64,000 nt of DNA, from the NCBI RefSeq assembly GCF_900312995.1, contig NZ_ONZI01000001.1:434001-498000 (forward strand). Reading direction: 5' to 3'. The position numbers and the translations under genes are program-made. Each line of letters opens with the position of its first letter. Position 1 is the first letter of the stretch. Shown here one piece after another: positions 52,832 through 60,791 of the stretch. This DNA is from Kushneria phyllosphaerae. GTDB lineage: Bacteria; Pseudomonadota; Gammaproteobacteria; Pseudomonadales; Halomonadaceae. Under the pieces are notes generated by a model. That model had not been told where the DNA came from, did not search any database, and was given only the letters and a program-made list of their open reading frames with translations.

Positions 52832-54523
52832 ATGAAAACATGGCTGACGCTGGCGCTTTGCGCCGTGGCGTGTCAAACGGGCAGTGCGCAGGCCGCCAGT
52901 GACGTGGCCGACCGGGTCTACCAGCACGGCAACATCGAAACCCAGGATGACCGTCGCACCCGCGCCGAGGCACTCGCCATCAAGGATGGCGTGTTTCTGG
53001 CCGTCGGCAGTGATCAGGCCATCAGCGGCTACATCGGCCCTTCCACCGAGGTGGTGGATTTACAGGGCAAAACGGTCATGCCCGGGCTCATCGATGCCCA
53101 CGGCCACTATGTGCGCGGGTTTCAGCGTGCGCTGTTCAACTGCGATTTCCCGAGCAGCACCCCGGCGCCGGCCATTGCCGAGAAAGTCGAGGCCTGCGTG
53201 AAACGGGCAAAGCCCGGCGAGTGGGTCGTGGGCGGGGCCTGGGCGTCGAGCCATGCCAACACCGGCGGCGTCAACAAAGCGGTGCTGGATGCGGTCTCGC
53301 CCGATAATCCGGTCTATCTGCTCGATGACACCGGCCACAATGGCTACGTCAATTCAAAAGCGCTGGCGGCGGCCGGCTTCACCCGCGAGAAAGCCCGCGA
53401 GATGCCGGCGATCGTCACCGATGATCAGGGCGAGCCTACCGGCATCCTGCAGGAGGACGCCGCCGGCGCGCTGACCCGGATCATTCCGCCGATGAGCGAT
53501 GAAAAATATCAGGCGGTGGTCAAACACGCCGTCGAGATGGCCAACCGCTACGGCATTACCACTTTTGTCGAGGCACGCACCGACCGACCCACGATCAAGG
53601 CCTATCACGACGTGGATGAGCAGACGGGTCTGACCGCGCGGGTAGTGGCCTTTCTTCAATACGACACCGACTTCAATGAGTCCAGAGAGACACAGCGCGA
53701 GACCGTCGCTCAACGCCAGAGTTACCTGTCCAAAAACGTGGACGCCAACAACGCCAAGTTCTACCTCGACGGCGTGCCGCCGGCGTTTACCGCCGCCCTG
53801 TTGAATCCCTATCAGACAGAGGCGCTGCACGAGCACCATCTGCCGGATGATTTTCGCGGCCATCTTCGGATGACGCCGGAGGCGTTGCGAAAGGATGCGA
53901 TCGAGCTCGATAGACAGGGCATCACCCTGAAGTTTCATGCCGCAGGCGATGCGGCGGTGCGCGAGGCGCTGGATGCCCTGGAGGCCGTGCGTCAGGCCAA
54001 CCCGAACGGCCATCTGCACCACTCCATCGCCCATGTCGGCATGGCGAGCCCGCAGGATCTGGCCCGCTTCAAGCCGCTTGATGTGACAGCCGACATCGCC
54101 CCGCCGATCTGGATAGAGGGGCCCTACAGCGACACCATGACCGAGGTGATCGGCAAGGCGCGCTACGCGCGAACGCCGCCGACGGCCGAGCTTCTAAAGG
54201 CCGGCGCCACCATCGCCTATGGCTCCGACTGGCCCTCCATTGCCGCCTCGATCAACCCCTGGCCGTCTCTGGCCTCAATGGTGCACCGCGATATCGGCCC
54301 CGAGCAGAGCATCCCGCTGCAGGACGCAATCGATACGATGACCCGCGGCGGCGCTTGGTCGGTCAACCAGTCTGCCGAGATCGGCTCGATCGAGCCGGGA
54401 AAATCGGCCGACATGATCGTTATTGATCGCGACCCGCTGGCCATCCCGGTCGAGGACATTGCAAAGACTCAGGTGCTGACAACGGTGTTTCGCGGCAGGA
54501 CGGTTTATCAACGAGATGAATGA
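52832..54523 (+). CDS. Exported YtcJ-like metal-dependent amidohydrolase
   Basis: A 563-residue enzyme of the amidohydrolase 3 family. A signal peptide (MKTWLTLALCAVACQTGSAQ, cleaved near AQA-A) directs it to the periplasm. The metal site is formed by MPGLIDAHGHYVRG, ITLKFHAAGDAA, HSIAHVGM and YGSDWPSI; the C-terminus has SIEPGKSADMIVIDRDPL, the usual composite beta domain. The substrate is unknown (amide, hydantoin or carbamate bonds in relatives). I chose ATG 52832, which begins the signal peptide and has AAGGGGG nine bases before it. It is convergent with the hpa/gabD genes. Confidence 0.87.
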   Translation: MKTWLTLALCAVACQTGSAQAASDVADRVYQHGNIETQDDRRTRAEALAIKDGVFLAVGSDQAISGYIGPSTEVVDLQGKTVMPGLIDAHGHYVRGFQRALFNCDFPSSTPAPAIAEKVEACVKRAKPGEWVVGGAWASSHANTGGVNKAVLDAVSPDNPVYLLDDTGHNGYVNSKALAAAGFTREKAREMPAIVTDDQGEPTGILQEDAAGALTRIIPPMSDEKYQAVVKHAVEMANRYGITTFVEARTDRPTIKAYHDVDEQTGLTARVVAFLQYDTDFNESRETQRETVAQRQSYLSKNVDANNAKFYLDGVPPAFTAALLNPYQTEALHEHHLPDDFRGHLRMTPEALRKDAIELDRQGITLKFHAAGDAAVREALDALEAVRQANPNGHLHHSIAHVGMASPQDLARFKPLDVTADIAPPIWIEGPYSDTMTEVIGKARYARTPPTAELLKAGATIAYGSDWPSIAASINPWPSLASMVHRDIGPEQSIPLQDAIDTMTRGGAWSVNQSAEIGSIEPGKSADMIVIDRDPLAIPVEDIAKTQVLTTVFRGRTVYQRDE

Positions 54524-54555
54524 CCGACCAGTCCTGTCATGACGATGGCCGCCTG

Positions 54556-54591
54556 GAAAAATGCCCCGCCCCTCGCGAGAGGGACGGGGCA
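54556..54591 (-). terminator. Terminator of the hpaI-gabD transcript
   Basis: TGCCCCG...CGGGGCA encloses a second stem (CCCTC-GCGA-GAGGG). On the minus strand it is followed by TTTTT. It lies 19 bp past the gabD stop. Confidence 0.83.
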
Positions 54592-54609
54592 ATGTCGGTC
54601 AGGCGTGGG

Positions 54610-56061
54610 TTATTTGATCCCCATGCAAAGATATTTGACCTCGAGGTAGTCCTCGATGCCGTAGTGCGAACCTTCGCGGCCGACGCCCGAGGCCTTGATG
54701 CCGCCAAACGGGGCGACTTCCGTCGAGATGATGCCTTCGTTGATGCCGACCATGCCGTATTCGAGCGCCTCGCCCATGCGCCAGCTGCGGCCCAGGTTCT
54801 GTGTATAGACGTAGGCGGCCAGACCAAACGGCGTGTCGTTGGCCATGGCGATGGCCTCCTGCTCGGTGCCAAAGCGAAACAGCGGCGCCAGCGGGCCGAA
54901 GGTCTCTTCACCTGCCACGTCCATTGCCTGGATCACATCGCCAAGTACCGTAGGCTCGAAGAAGCTGCCGCCGAGTGCGTGGGTCTTGCCGCCACAGAGA
55001 ATGGTCGCGCCGTGTTCGACGGCGTTGTCGATGTGGGCGCGCACCTTGTCGACGGCCTTTTGATTGATCAGCGGCCCCTGCTGGGCGCCCTCTTCTTCGG
55101 CGGGCGCCACCTTGAGCGCCTTCACCGCCGCGATCAGCTTCTCGCTGAAGGCGTCATAGACGGCGTCATGGACCAGAAAACGGTTGGTGCACACGCAGGT
55201 CTGACCGCTGTTGCGAAACTTCGAGGCGATCGCGCCTTCCACTGCGGCGTCCAGATCGGCGTCATCGAACACGATGAACGGCGCGTTGCCGCCGAGCTCC
55301 ATGCTGACCTTCTTGATGGTGCCGGCGCACTCCTCCATCAGCTGGCGACCGATCTCGGTCGAGCCGGTAAAGGAGAGCTTGCGAATGGTCTCGCTGTGGG
55401 TGAGTTCGGTGCCGATTTCGCTGGCACGACCGGCCACCACGTTGAACACGCCGGCCGGGACGCCTGCACGCTCGGCCAGTTCCGCCAGTGCCAGCGCTGA
55501 CAGCGGAGTTTCCGAGGCGGGCTTTAACACCATGGTGCAGCCGGCAGCGAGCGCCGGGCCGGCCTTGCGGGTGATCATGGCAATCGGAAAATTCCACGGG
55601 GTGATCGCCGCGACCACGCCGACCGGCTGCTTGATCACGATCAGGCGACGGTCGGGCTTGTCGTTGGGGATCACGTCGCCGTAAACGCGCTTGCCCTCCT
55701 CGGCAAACCACTCGATGAAGCTGGCGCCGTAATCGACTTCCCCGCGGCTTTCCGCCAGCGGCTTGCCCTGTTCCATGCTCAGGATGCGGGCCAGGTCTTC
55801 CCGGTGTTCCTGCATCAGCGCAAACCAGCGCTTGAGAATCAGCGACCGGGCCTTCGCGGTCAGGTCGCGCCAGGCCGGCAGGGCCGCGCCGGCGGCGTCA
55901 ATGGCGCGCCGGGTTTCCGCTTTGCCCACGCGGGCCACGGTCGCGACGGTGTCGCCGTTGGCCGGGTTGGTCACATCAAACGTATCGCCGCTGTCGGCAT
56001 CCACCCACTGGCCGTTGATATAGGCCTTTTGACGCAAAAGACTGGTGTCTTTGAGGTTCAT
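54610..56061 (-). CDS. gabD: Succinate-semialdehyde dehydrogenase [NAD(P)+]
   Basis: A 483-residue aldehyde dehydrogenase. Catalytic Cys is in FRNSGQTCVCTNRFLVH and general-base Glu in MELGGNAPFIVF; NAD(P) contact ITPWNFPIAMITRKAGPAL and C-terminal MVGINEGIISTEVAPFGGIK follow. The TCVC Cys pair and SNP-type ends match GabD, SSADH. In the homoprotocatechuate pathway HpaI releases succinate semialdehyde and pyruvate, and GabD turns the former into succinate. Start at 56061 (MNLKDTSLLRQ). Directly downstream of hpaI. Confidence 0.93.
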   Translation of the reverse strand: MNLKDTSLLRQKAYINGQWVDADSGDTFDVTNPANGDTVATVARVGKAETRRAIDAAGAALPAWRDLTAKARSLILKRWFALMQEHREDLARILSMEQGKPLAESRGEVDYGASFIEWFAEEGKRVYGDVIPNDKPDRRLIVIKQPVGVVAAITPWNFPIAMITRKAGPALAAGCTMVLKPASETPLSALALAELAERAGVPAGVFNVVAGRASEIGTELTHSETIRKLSFTGSTEIGRQLMEECAGTIKKVSMELGGNAPFIVFDDADLDAAVEGAIASKFRNSGQTCVCTNRFLVHDAVYDAFSEKLIAAVKALKVAPAEEEGAQQGPLINQKAVDKVRAHIDNAVEHGATILCGGKTHALGGSFFEPTVLGDVIQAMDVAGEETFGPLAPLFRFGTEQEAIAMANDTPFGLAAYVYTQNLGRSWRMGEALEYGMVGINEGIISTEVAPFGGIKASGVGREGSHYGIEDYLEVKYLCMGIK

Positions 56062-56125
56062 GATCCATTTCCACATAAGGGGTCGACGGCACTGGCCGGG
56101 CCCGGGTGATCGAAAACAGGCAACA

Positions 56126-56929
56126 TCAGTACACCGATGACGAGGGGGATTCGGGGGCGTCGCCGCCCTTGAACTCGCCGGCCAGCGCTTTCATGGCGTT
56201 CATCAAAAGACTGGTATCGACGCCCACGGCCACGAAGGTGGCGCCCAGCTCGAGATAGCGCCGGGCGAGCGTCCTGTTGGCCGAGAGAATACCGGCAGCC
56301 TTGCCGGCCTTTTGAATACGCGCGATGCCGTCCTCGATGGCGGTCTGGACCTCGTCATGACCCGGGTCACCGCGGTGGCCCAGCGAGGCACTGAGATCCG
56401 CCGGCCCGATGAAAACACCGTCAACGCCTTCGACGGCGGCGATCTCGTCGAGGTTTTCAAGCCCCTGTCGGGTCTCGATCTGCACCAGCAGGCAGATTTC
56501 ACCGTCGGCCTGATCGAGATAGCCGGGAATGCTGTTCCAGCGCGAGGCGCGGGCCAGCGCGCTGCCCACGCCGCGAATGCCCTCGGGCGGGTAGCGGGTG
56601 GCGCGCACCAGCTCGCGGGCCTGCTCGGCGGTATCGACCATCGGCACCAGCAGGGTCTGCACGCCGATATCGAGATACTGCTTGATCAGCGCGGCATCGC
56701 CCACGGGCGGGCGCACGACCGGCTGGGCATCGTAGGGCGTGACGGCCTGCAGCTGCTGGAGAATGGTGCGCAGATCGTTCGGGGCGTGCTCGCCGTCGAT
56801 CAAAAGCCAGTCAAACCCGGCATTGGCGGCCAGTTCGGCGCAGTAGCCATCGGCCAGACCCACCCACAGGCCGATCTGTGCCTGATGATGGGCAAGGGCC
56901 TGCTTGAAGGTATTACGGGGCATATCCAT
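56126..56929 (-). CDS. hpaI: 4-hydroxy-2-oxoheptanedioate aldolase
   Basis: A 267-residue class II (divalent-metal) aldolase that cleaves 4-hydroxy-2-oxoheptanedioate to pyruvate and succinate semialdehyde. [14 protein letters not shown] holds the catalytic His, [12 protein letters not shown] and [20 protein letters not shown] the substrate loop, and [12 protein letters not shown] plus [15 protein letters not shown] the metal ligands Glu and Asp. ATG 56929 follows AGGGAGA. Divergent from hpaA with a 145-bp shared region; leads a two-gene hpaI-gabD unit. Confidence 0.94.
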   Translation of the reverse strand: MDMPRNTFKQALAHHQAQIGLWVGLADGYCAELAANAGFDWLLIDGEHAPNDLRTILQQLQAVTPYDAQPVVRPPVGDAALIKQYLDIGVQTLLVPMVDTAEQARELVRATRYPPEGIRGVGSALARASRWNSIPGYLDQADGEICLLVQIETRQGLENLDEIAAVEGVDGVFIGPADLSASLGHRGDPGHDEVQTAIEDGIARIQKAGKAAGILSANRTLARRYLELGATFVAVGVDTSLLMNAMKALAGEFKGGDAPESPSSSVY

Positions 56930-57074
56930 GAAGATTCTCCCTGACAGGTCGAAAGAGGCCACGGACGCCGTGACGCATGCAGGACGCCATGACGTACATG
57001 GAGGGGGTGCCTGTCACCCTGTTAATATCGAAATGATCGGCGGGCGTCATGCGCCACAAGGGAGGCAGGACACC

Positions 57075-57971
57075 ATGGCACTGGATTTTATTCCCAACAT
57101 CACCATCGGGCGCGAGTACGACCAGCGCTACGCCGATGCGCCGGTACATCATGACTCGCTGGCCCACATGGCGAACTTTTACGGGCGCAACATGCCGGTC
57201 CATCACCATGACCGGTTCTTTCAGGTGCACTACGTCAAAAGCGGCATGGTGCGGGTCTATCTGGACGAACGGCCTTTTCACCAGCACGGGCCGCTCTTTT
57301 TTCTGACACCGCCGACGGTGCCTCACGCTTTCATTACCGAAGAAGACTGCGATGGCCATGTCCTGACCGTGCGCCAGGAGCTGGTCTGGGCGCTGCTCGA
57401 GGAGAGCCCCGAACTGGGGGATGCCTCGAGCGTGGCACCGGTGTGCGTGGCCACCGGTCATGTCAGCGAACAGGCCCGCGGTGACGTCCGGCGCGTGGAG
57501 CGCCTGCTCGATGAGCTGGGGGCCGAGTTCACGACGCAGCGCCCCGGGCGCGATGTGGCGCTGGTCACCCTGACCCGGTTGATTCTGGTCAGTCTCTTTC
57601 GACTGAGTGCCAGCTCGCTGCGGGCCAACCATGTGCGCCACGATGCGCTGAGCCTTTTTCGCCGTTTCAATCTGGAGATCGAAGCGCATTTTCGCGAGCA
57701 CTGGACGCTTGCGCACTACGCAAGGGCGCTCAACGTGACCGAGGCCCGGCTCAATAGCGTGTGTCGGCGCATCGCCGGTGCGCCCAGCAAGCGGCTGGTG
57801 CATGACCGGCTGATGCAGGAGGCCAGGCGCCTTTTGGTGTTTACCCGCATGTCGGTCAACGAAATCGGCTACCAGCTCGGTTTCCAGGACCCTGCCTATT
57901 TTTGCCGCTTCTTTGCCCGTCATGTGGGATCCACCCCATCACGCTATCGCCATCAGCACACGGCGACCTGA
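57075..57971 (+). CDS. hpaA: AraC-family activator HpaA of 4-hydroxyphenylacetate catabolism
   Basis: A 298-residue regulator with an N-terminal cupin (NMPVHHHDRFFQVHYVKSG, FLTPPTVPHAFITEEDCDGH) and a C-terminal AraC HTH (WTLAHYARALNVTEARLNSV, NEIGYQLGFQDPAYFCRFFA, then GSTPSRYR). It matches HpaA, which in enterics activates hydroxylase genes with hydroxyphenylacetate as effector. ATG 57075 follows GGGAGG. It lies on the plus strand, splitting the minus-strand hpa genes into hpaF-E-D-G-H and hpaI-gabD. The upstream gap has GTTAATAT at 57021-57028, half of the HpaR-like site. Confidence 0.9.
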   Translation: MALDFIPNITIGREYDQRYADAPVHHDSLAHMANFYGRNMPVHHHDRFFQVHYVKSGMVRVYLDERPFHQHGPLFFLTPPTVPHAFITEEDCDGHVLTVRQELVWALLEESPELGDASSVAPVCVATGHVSEQARGDVRRVERLLDELGAEFTTQRPGRDVALVTLTRLILVSLFRLSASSLRANHVRHDALSLFRRFNLEIEAHFREHWTLAHYARALNVTEARLNSVCRRIAGAPSKRLVHDRLMQEARRLLVFTRMSVNEIGYQLGFQDPAYFCRFFARHVGSTPSRYRHQHTAT

Positions 57972-57984
57972 GTCGCTCGGGCGT

Positions 57985-58032
57985 TATTCAAACGTCGCTC
58001 TATTCAAACGCCGCGCTATTCAAATGTCAGTG
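57985..58032. repeat. 16-bp tandem repeat overlapping the hpaH stop codon
   Basis: Units start TATTCAAACGTCGCTC, TATTCAAACGCCGCGC and TATTCAAATGTCAGTG at 57985, 58001 and 58017. The last contains the end of hpaH (stop at 58016-58018 on the minus strand); the other two are copies of it in the convergent hpaA-hpaH gap. A slipped-strand duplication is the simplest explanation. Confidence 0.7.
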
Positions 58033-58816
58033 TGACCTGCCCGAATGCCCCGAAATCGGCCTCGATATGGCTGCCGGACGGGCACTCGATCGGGCCGATG
58101 AACGAGCCCGACAGCACCACCTGACCCGCCTCGATGCGCTGGCCGTAGGTCGCCATGCGCCGGGCCAGCCACACAAGTCCGGTGATCGGGTCATCCAGCA
58201 CGCCGGCGCCGAGCCCGGTGGCCATCACCTCACCGTCGCGTTTGACGATCGCGCCGACCCAGCGCAGATCAAGTTCCCGAGGGTCGTGACGCTCGCGGCC
58301 CAGCACAATGCCGGCATTGGCGGCGTTATCGGAGACGGTATCGACGATCACGCGCGTCTGACCGGTTTCCGGGTCCTTGCGCACGATGCGGGTATCGAGG
58401 ATCTCAAGCGATGGCGCCACGAAATCGGTCGCCGCCAGCACGTCTTCACGGGTGACCTCGCCTTCCAGCGGCGCCTTCATCACGAACGCGATCTCGGCCT
58501 CGATACGTGGCTGAATAAAGTGTCCTTTCGGGATCACCGCACCGGTCTCAAAGCGCATGTGGTCATAGAGCACGCCGCTGTCGGGCGTATCGATGCCGAG
58601 CGCGTCCTGCATCACTTTCGAGGTCAGACCGATCTTCCAGCCGATGATGTCGTGCTCGCGCGTCTTGCGCGCCATCTGGGCGGTCTGGATCGCGTAGGCA
58701 TCGTTCAGCGTCATGTCCGGATAGGTCTTCGAGAGCAGGCCGATCTGCTGGTGGCTTTTCTCGGCCTCAAGCAGCGCCTCGGCTGCCTCGGTGACCTGCT
58801 GGTCAGTCAGTGCCAT
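58016..58816 (-). CDS. hpaH: 2-oxo-hept-4-ene-1,7-dioate hydratase
   Basis: A 266-residue enzyme of the hydratase/decarboxylase family that adds water to 2-oxohept-4-ene-1,7-dioate. GWKIGLTSKVMQDALGI, the metal ligands in PRIEAEIAFVMK, ILDTRI, and SGSFIGPIECPSG at the C-terminus are characteristic of HpaH. Its start overlaps hpaG by 14 bp. It is the last gene of the hpaF-E-D-G-H run; its 3' end has been duplicated (57985). Confidence 0.93.
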   Translation of the reverse strand: MALTDQQVTEAAEALLEAEKSHQQIGLLSKTYPDMTLNDAYAIQTAQMARKTREHDIIGWKIGLTSKVMQDALGIDTPDSGVLYDHMRFETGAVIPKGHFIQPRIEAEIAFVMKAPLEGEVTREDVLAATDFVAPSLEILDTRIVRKDPETGQTRVIVDTVSDNAANAGIVLGRERHDPRELDLRWVGAIVKRDGEVMATGLGAGVLDDPITGLVWLARRMATYGQRIEAGQVVLSGSFIGPIECPSGSHIEADFGAFGQVTLTFE

Positions 58817-59693
58817 GGTGCTCGTCCTCCACGCCGTTGATCAGGGTGCCGATACCGTCGGCCTCGACCTCGATGACATCGCCGGGCTTGAGCCAGACCG
58901 GCGGATCAAAGCGGGCGCCGGCGCCGGTTGGCGTGCCACACACGATGACGTCACCCGGCACCAGGGTGGTGAAGGTCGAGACGTAATTCACGATGTAGCG
59001 GAAATCGAACATCATGCGTGAGGTGCGATCATTCTGGCGGACCTCGCCGTTGACGCGCGTGGTCAGTTCGATGTCATCGAGCTGGGCGGCGTCACGAAAC
59101 GGCACCAGCCAGGGACCGATTGAACCGGTGGCGTCAAAGTTCTTGCCCTGGGTGACGTTGAACTTGGCGTGACGGACCCAGTCGCGGATCGTGCCTTCGT
59201 TGCACAGCGTGAGCGCGGCGATGTGCTCGTAGGCCTTCTCGCGCGCAATGCGGCGACCGCCCTTGCCGATCACGATGGTGACTTCGCCTTCATAGTCGAG
59301 CTGCTCGCTCTCCGGTGGGCGGACCAGATTCACATTGTGGCCAACGAAGCTTCTGGGAAAGCGGATAAACAGTGACGGTTTGTCCGGTGCGGCCTGGCCG
59401 TCCTTGTACTCCTCGTTGCGCGAGGGGAAGTTGACGCCCACGCAGATCAGCTTTTCAGGGTTGGCCACCGGAATCAGAAAGGTGACCGCGTCTGGCTGGT
59501 AATCCGGACGGCGGCCTTCGGCGGCGCGCATCAGCTCATCGATGGCGCCCTGCTCGATCACTTCCTTGAGCCCCTTGAAGCGTTCGCCAAATTCCTGACT
59601 CAGATCGATGATGCCCTCATCGGTCACGACGCCGTAGCGGTCAGCGCCATCGGCGTGAAAGGCGGCCAGTCGGGCAGGCAGTGCAGTGGTCAT
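58803..59693 (-). CDS. hpaG: FAH-family homoprotocatechuate-pathway isomerase/decarboxylase
   Basis: A 296-residue fumarylacetoacetase-fold protein. Metal ligands are in SEQLDYEGEVTIVIGKGG and the adjacent acidic loop; KNFDATGSIGPWLVP, NDRTSRMMFDFRYIVNYVST and PGDVIVCGTPTGAGARFDPP are FAH-family blocks. In E. coli HpaG is a fused double domain of about 430 residues; here a single longer domain stands at the same position, so decarboxylase/isomerase activity may be shared with another protein or done by a homodimer. ATG 59693 follows AGGAGAG. Overlaps hpaH by 14 bp. Confidence 0.82.
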   Translation of the reverse strand: MTTALPARLAAFHADGADRYGVVTDEGIIDLSQEFGERFKGLKEVIEQGAIDELMRAAEGRRPDYQPDAVTFLIPVANPEKLICVGVNFPSRNEEYKDGQAAPDKPSLFIRFPRSFVGHNVNLVRPPESEQLDYEGEVTIVIGKGGRRIAREKAYEHIAALTLCNEGTIRDWVRHAKFNVTQGKNFDATGSIGPWLVPFRDAAQLDDIELTTRVNGEVRQNDRTSRMMFDFRYIVNYVSTFTTLVPGDVIVCGTPTGAGARFDPPVWLKPGDVIEVEADGIGTLINGVEDEHHGTD

Positions 59694-59710
59694 GACGTCT
59701 CTCCTGCAGA

Positions 59711-59730
59711 GGCCCGGCATCGGCCGGGCC
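59711..59730 (-). repeat. Intra-operon hairpin between hpaD and hpaG
   Basis: GGCCCGGC-ATCG-GCCGGGCC is a perfect 8-bp stem with a four-base loop, 20 bp after the hpaD stop. There is no T-run. Likely an mRNA processing or stability element. Confidence 0.65.
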
Positions 59731-59750
59731 GGATGTTCAGACAGTGTGGC

Positions 59751-60731
59751 TCAGGGCGCCACGATGGGCGTGGCCTTGAGCTGGGATTCGACGGGCTCGA
59801 GACCTTCAAACAGCGAGCCGTGCTCGAACCAGGAGCGCGGCGCCGGGGCGCCCCACAGGGTCTGGCGCTGCGGATCCTTCAGGTCCCACTTGATCGCTTC
59901 CAGATCCGGGTCGACGGTCTGGTAGTCCGAGCAGTAGATCTCGATGCGGTGACCGTCCGGGTCGAGGATGTACAAAAAGAACGCATTGGAAATGCCGTGA
60001 CGGCCCGGCCCGCGCTCGATGTTGCTGACATAGCCGGTGGTGGCCATCAGGTCACACAGGTCGATGATATTCAGCGGCGTGGGCACCCAGAACGCCGTGT
60101 GGTGCAGGCGCGGACCCTGGCCGTTGGTGAAGGCCATGTCGTGCACACCGCCCTTGCGGTGGGTCCAGGCCGCCCACAGCTTGCCGCTCTCCTCGTCTTC
60201 GGTGTATTCGGTGACGCGAAAGCCGAGCTGGTTATAAAAGTCGACGGACTTGTCCACGTCGGGCGAGAACAGGTTGAAGTGGTCGATGCGCAGCGGCTTG
60301 ACGCCCTTGTAGAGCGCGTACTGCTGATGGATCGGGGAGAGCCGGTCCATCTTGAAGTACAGCTCGATGGGCACGTCAAAGCAGTCGGTGGTGCGCAGGG
60401 TGCGGCCCTGATAGGGACGCTCGACCCACTCGACCGGATGGCCGTGTTCCTTGAACCAGTCGTGCGCCTTGTCGAGTTCGCCCTCGTCGAACACCTTGAG
60501 CGACAGCGATTTCACGGTCGCGCTGTCGCTTTTCTCCAGCACGATGCAGTGATGGCCGCGCTCTTCCATGGCGCGCAGATAAATGCGGCTATCGTCTTCA
60601 TCGGTGACCTGCAGACCGAGCGTGTCGACATAAAAATGCCGACTTTTGGCCAGATCGGTGACGCCGAACACCACGTGGCTCAAACGAATGATGTTGAACG
60701 CCGGGTACAGATTGGGAGCTGGAATGGGCAT
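59751..60731 (-). CDS. hpaD: 3,4-dihydroxyphenylacetate 2,3-dioxygenase (type I, VOC fold)
   Basis: A 326-residue extradiol ring-cleavage enzyme. Two VOC modules span residues about 15-130 and 150-290. The metal triad is His in LRIDHFNLFSPD, His in GPRLHHTAFWVPTP and Glu in GHRIEIYCSDYQ; DRLSPIHQQYALYKGVKPLR precedes the second module. It resembles the actinobacterial HPCD type, unlike the LigB-type HpaD of E. coli, which is unrelated. It opens homoprotocatechuate to 5-carboxymethyl-2-hydroxymuconate semialdehyde. Flanked on both sides by hairpins. Confidence 0.92.
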   Translation of the reverse strand: MPIPAPNLYPAFNIIRLSHVVFGVTDLAKSRHFYVDTLGLQVTDEDDSRIYLRAMEERGHHCIVLEKSDSATVKSLSLKVFDEGELDKAHDWFKEHGHPVEWVERPYQGRTLRTTDCFDVPIELYFKMDRLSPIHQQYALYKGVKPLRIDHFNLFSPDVDKSVDFYNQLGFRVTEYTEDEESGKLWAAWTHRKGGVHDMAFTNGQGPRLHHTAFWVPTPLNIIDLCDLMATTGYVSNIERGPGRHGISNAFFLYILDPDGHRIEIYCSDYQTVDPDLEAIKWDLKDPQRQTLWGAPAPRSWFEHGSLFEGLEPVESQLKATPIVAP

Positions 60732-60755
60732 GACGTGTCTCCTTGAGATTCCGGA

Positions 60756-60780
60756 GCAAGGGGCGCGCGTGGCCCCTTGC
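60756..60780 (-). repeat. Intra-operon hairpin between hpaE and hpaD
   Basis: GCAAGGGGC-N7-GCCCCTTGC is a perfect 9-bp stem, placed 11 bp after the hpaE stop and 24 bp before hpaD. Without a T-run it is not a standard terminator; a processing or stabilising role is possible. Confidence 0.65.
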
Positions 60781-60791
60781 GGGTAGCAATA

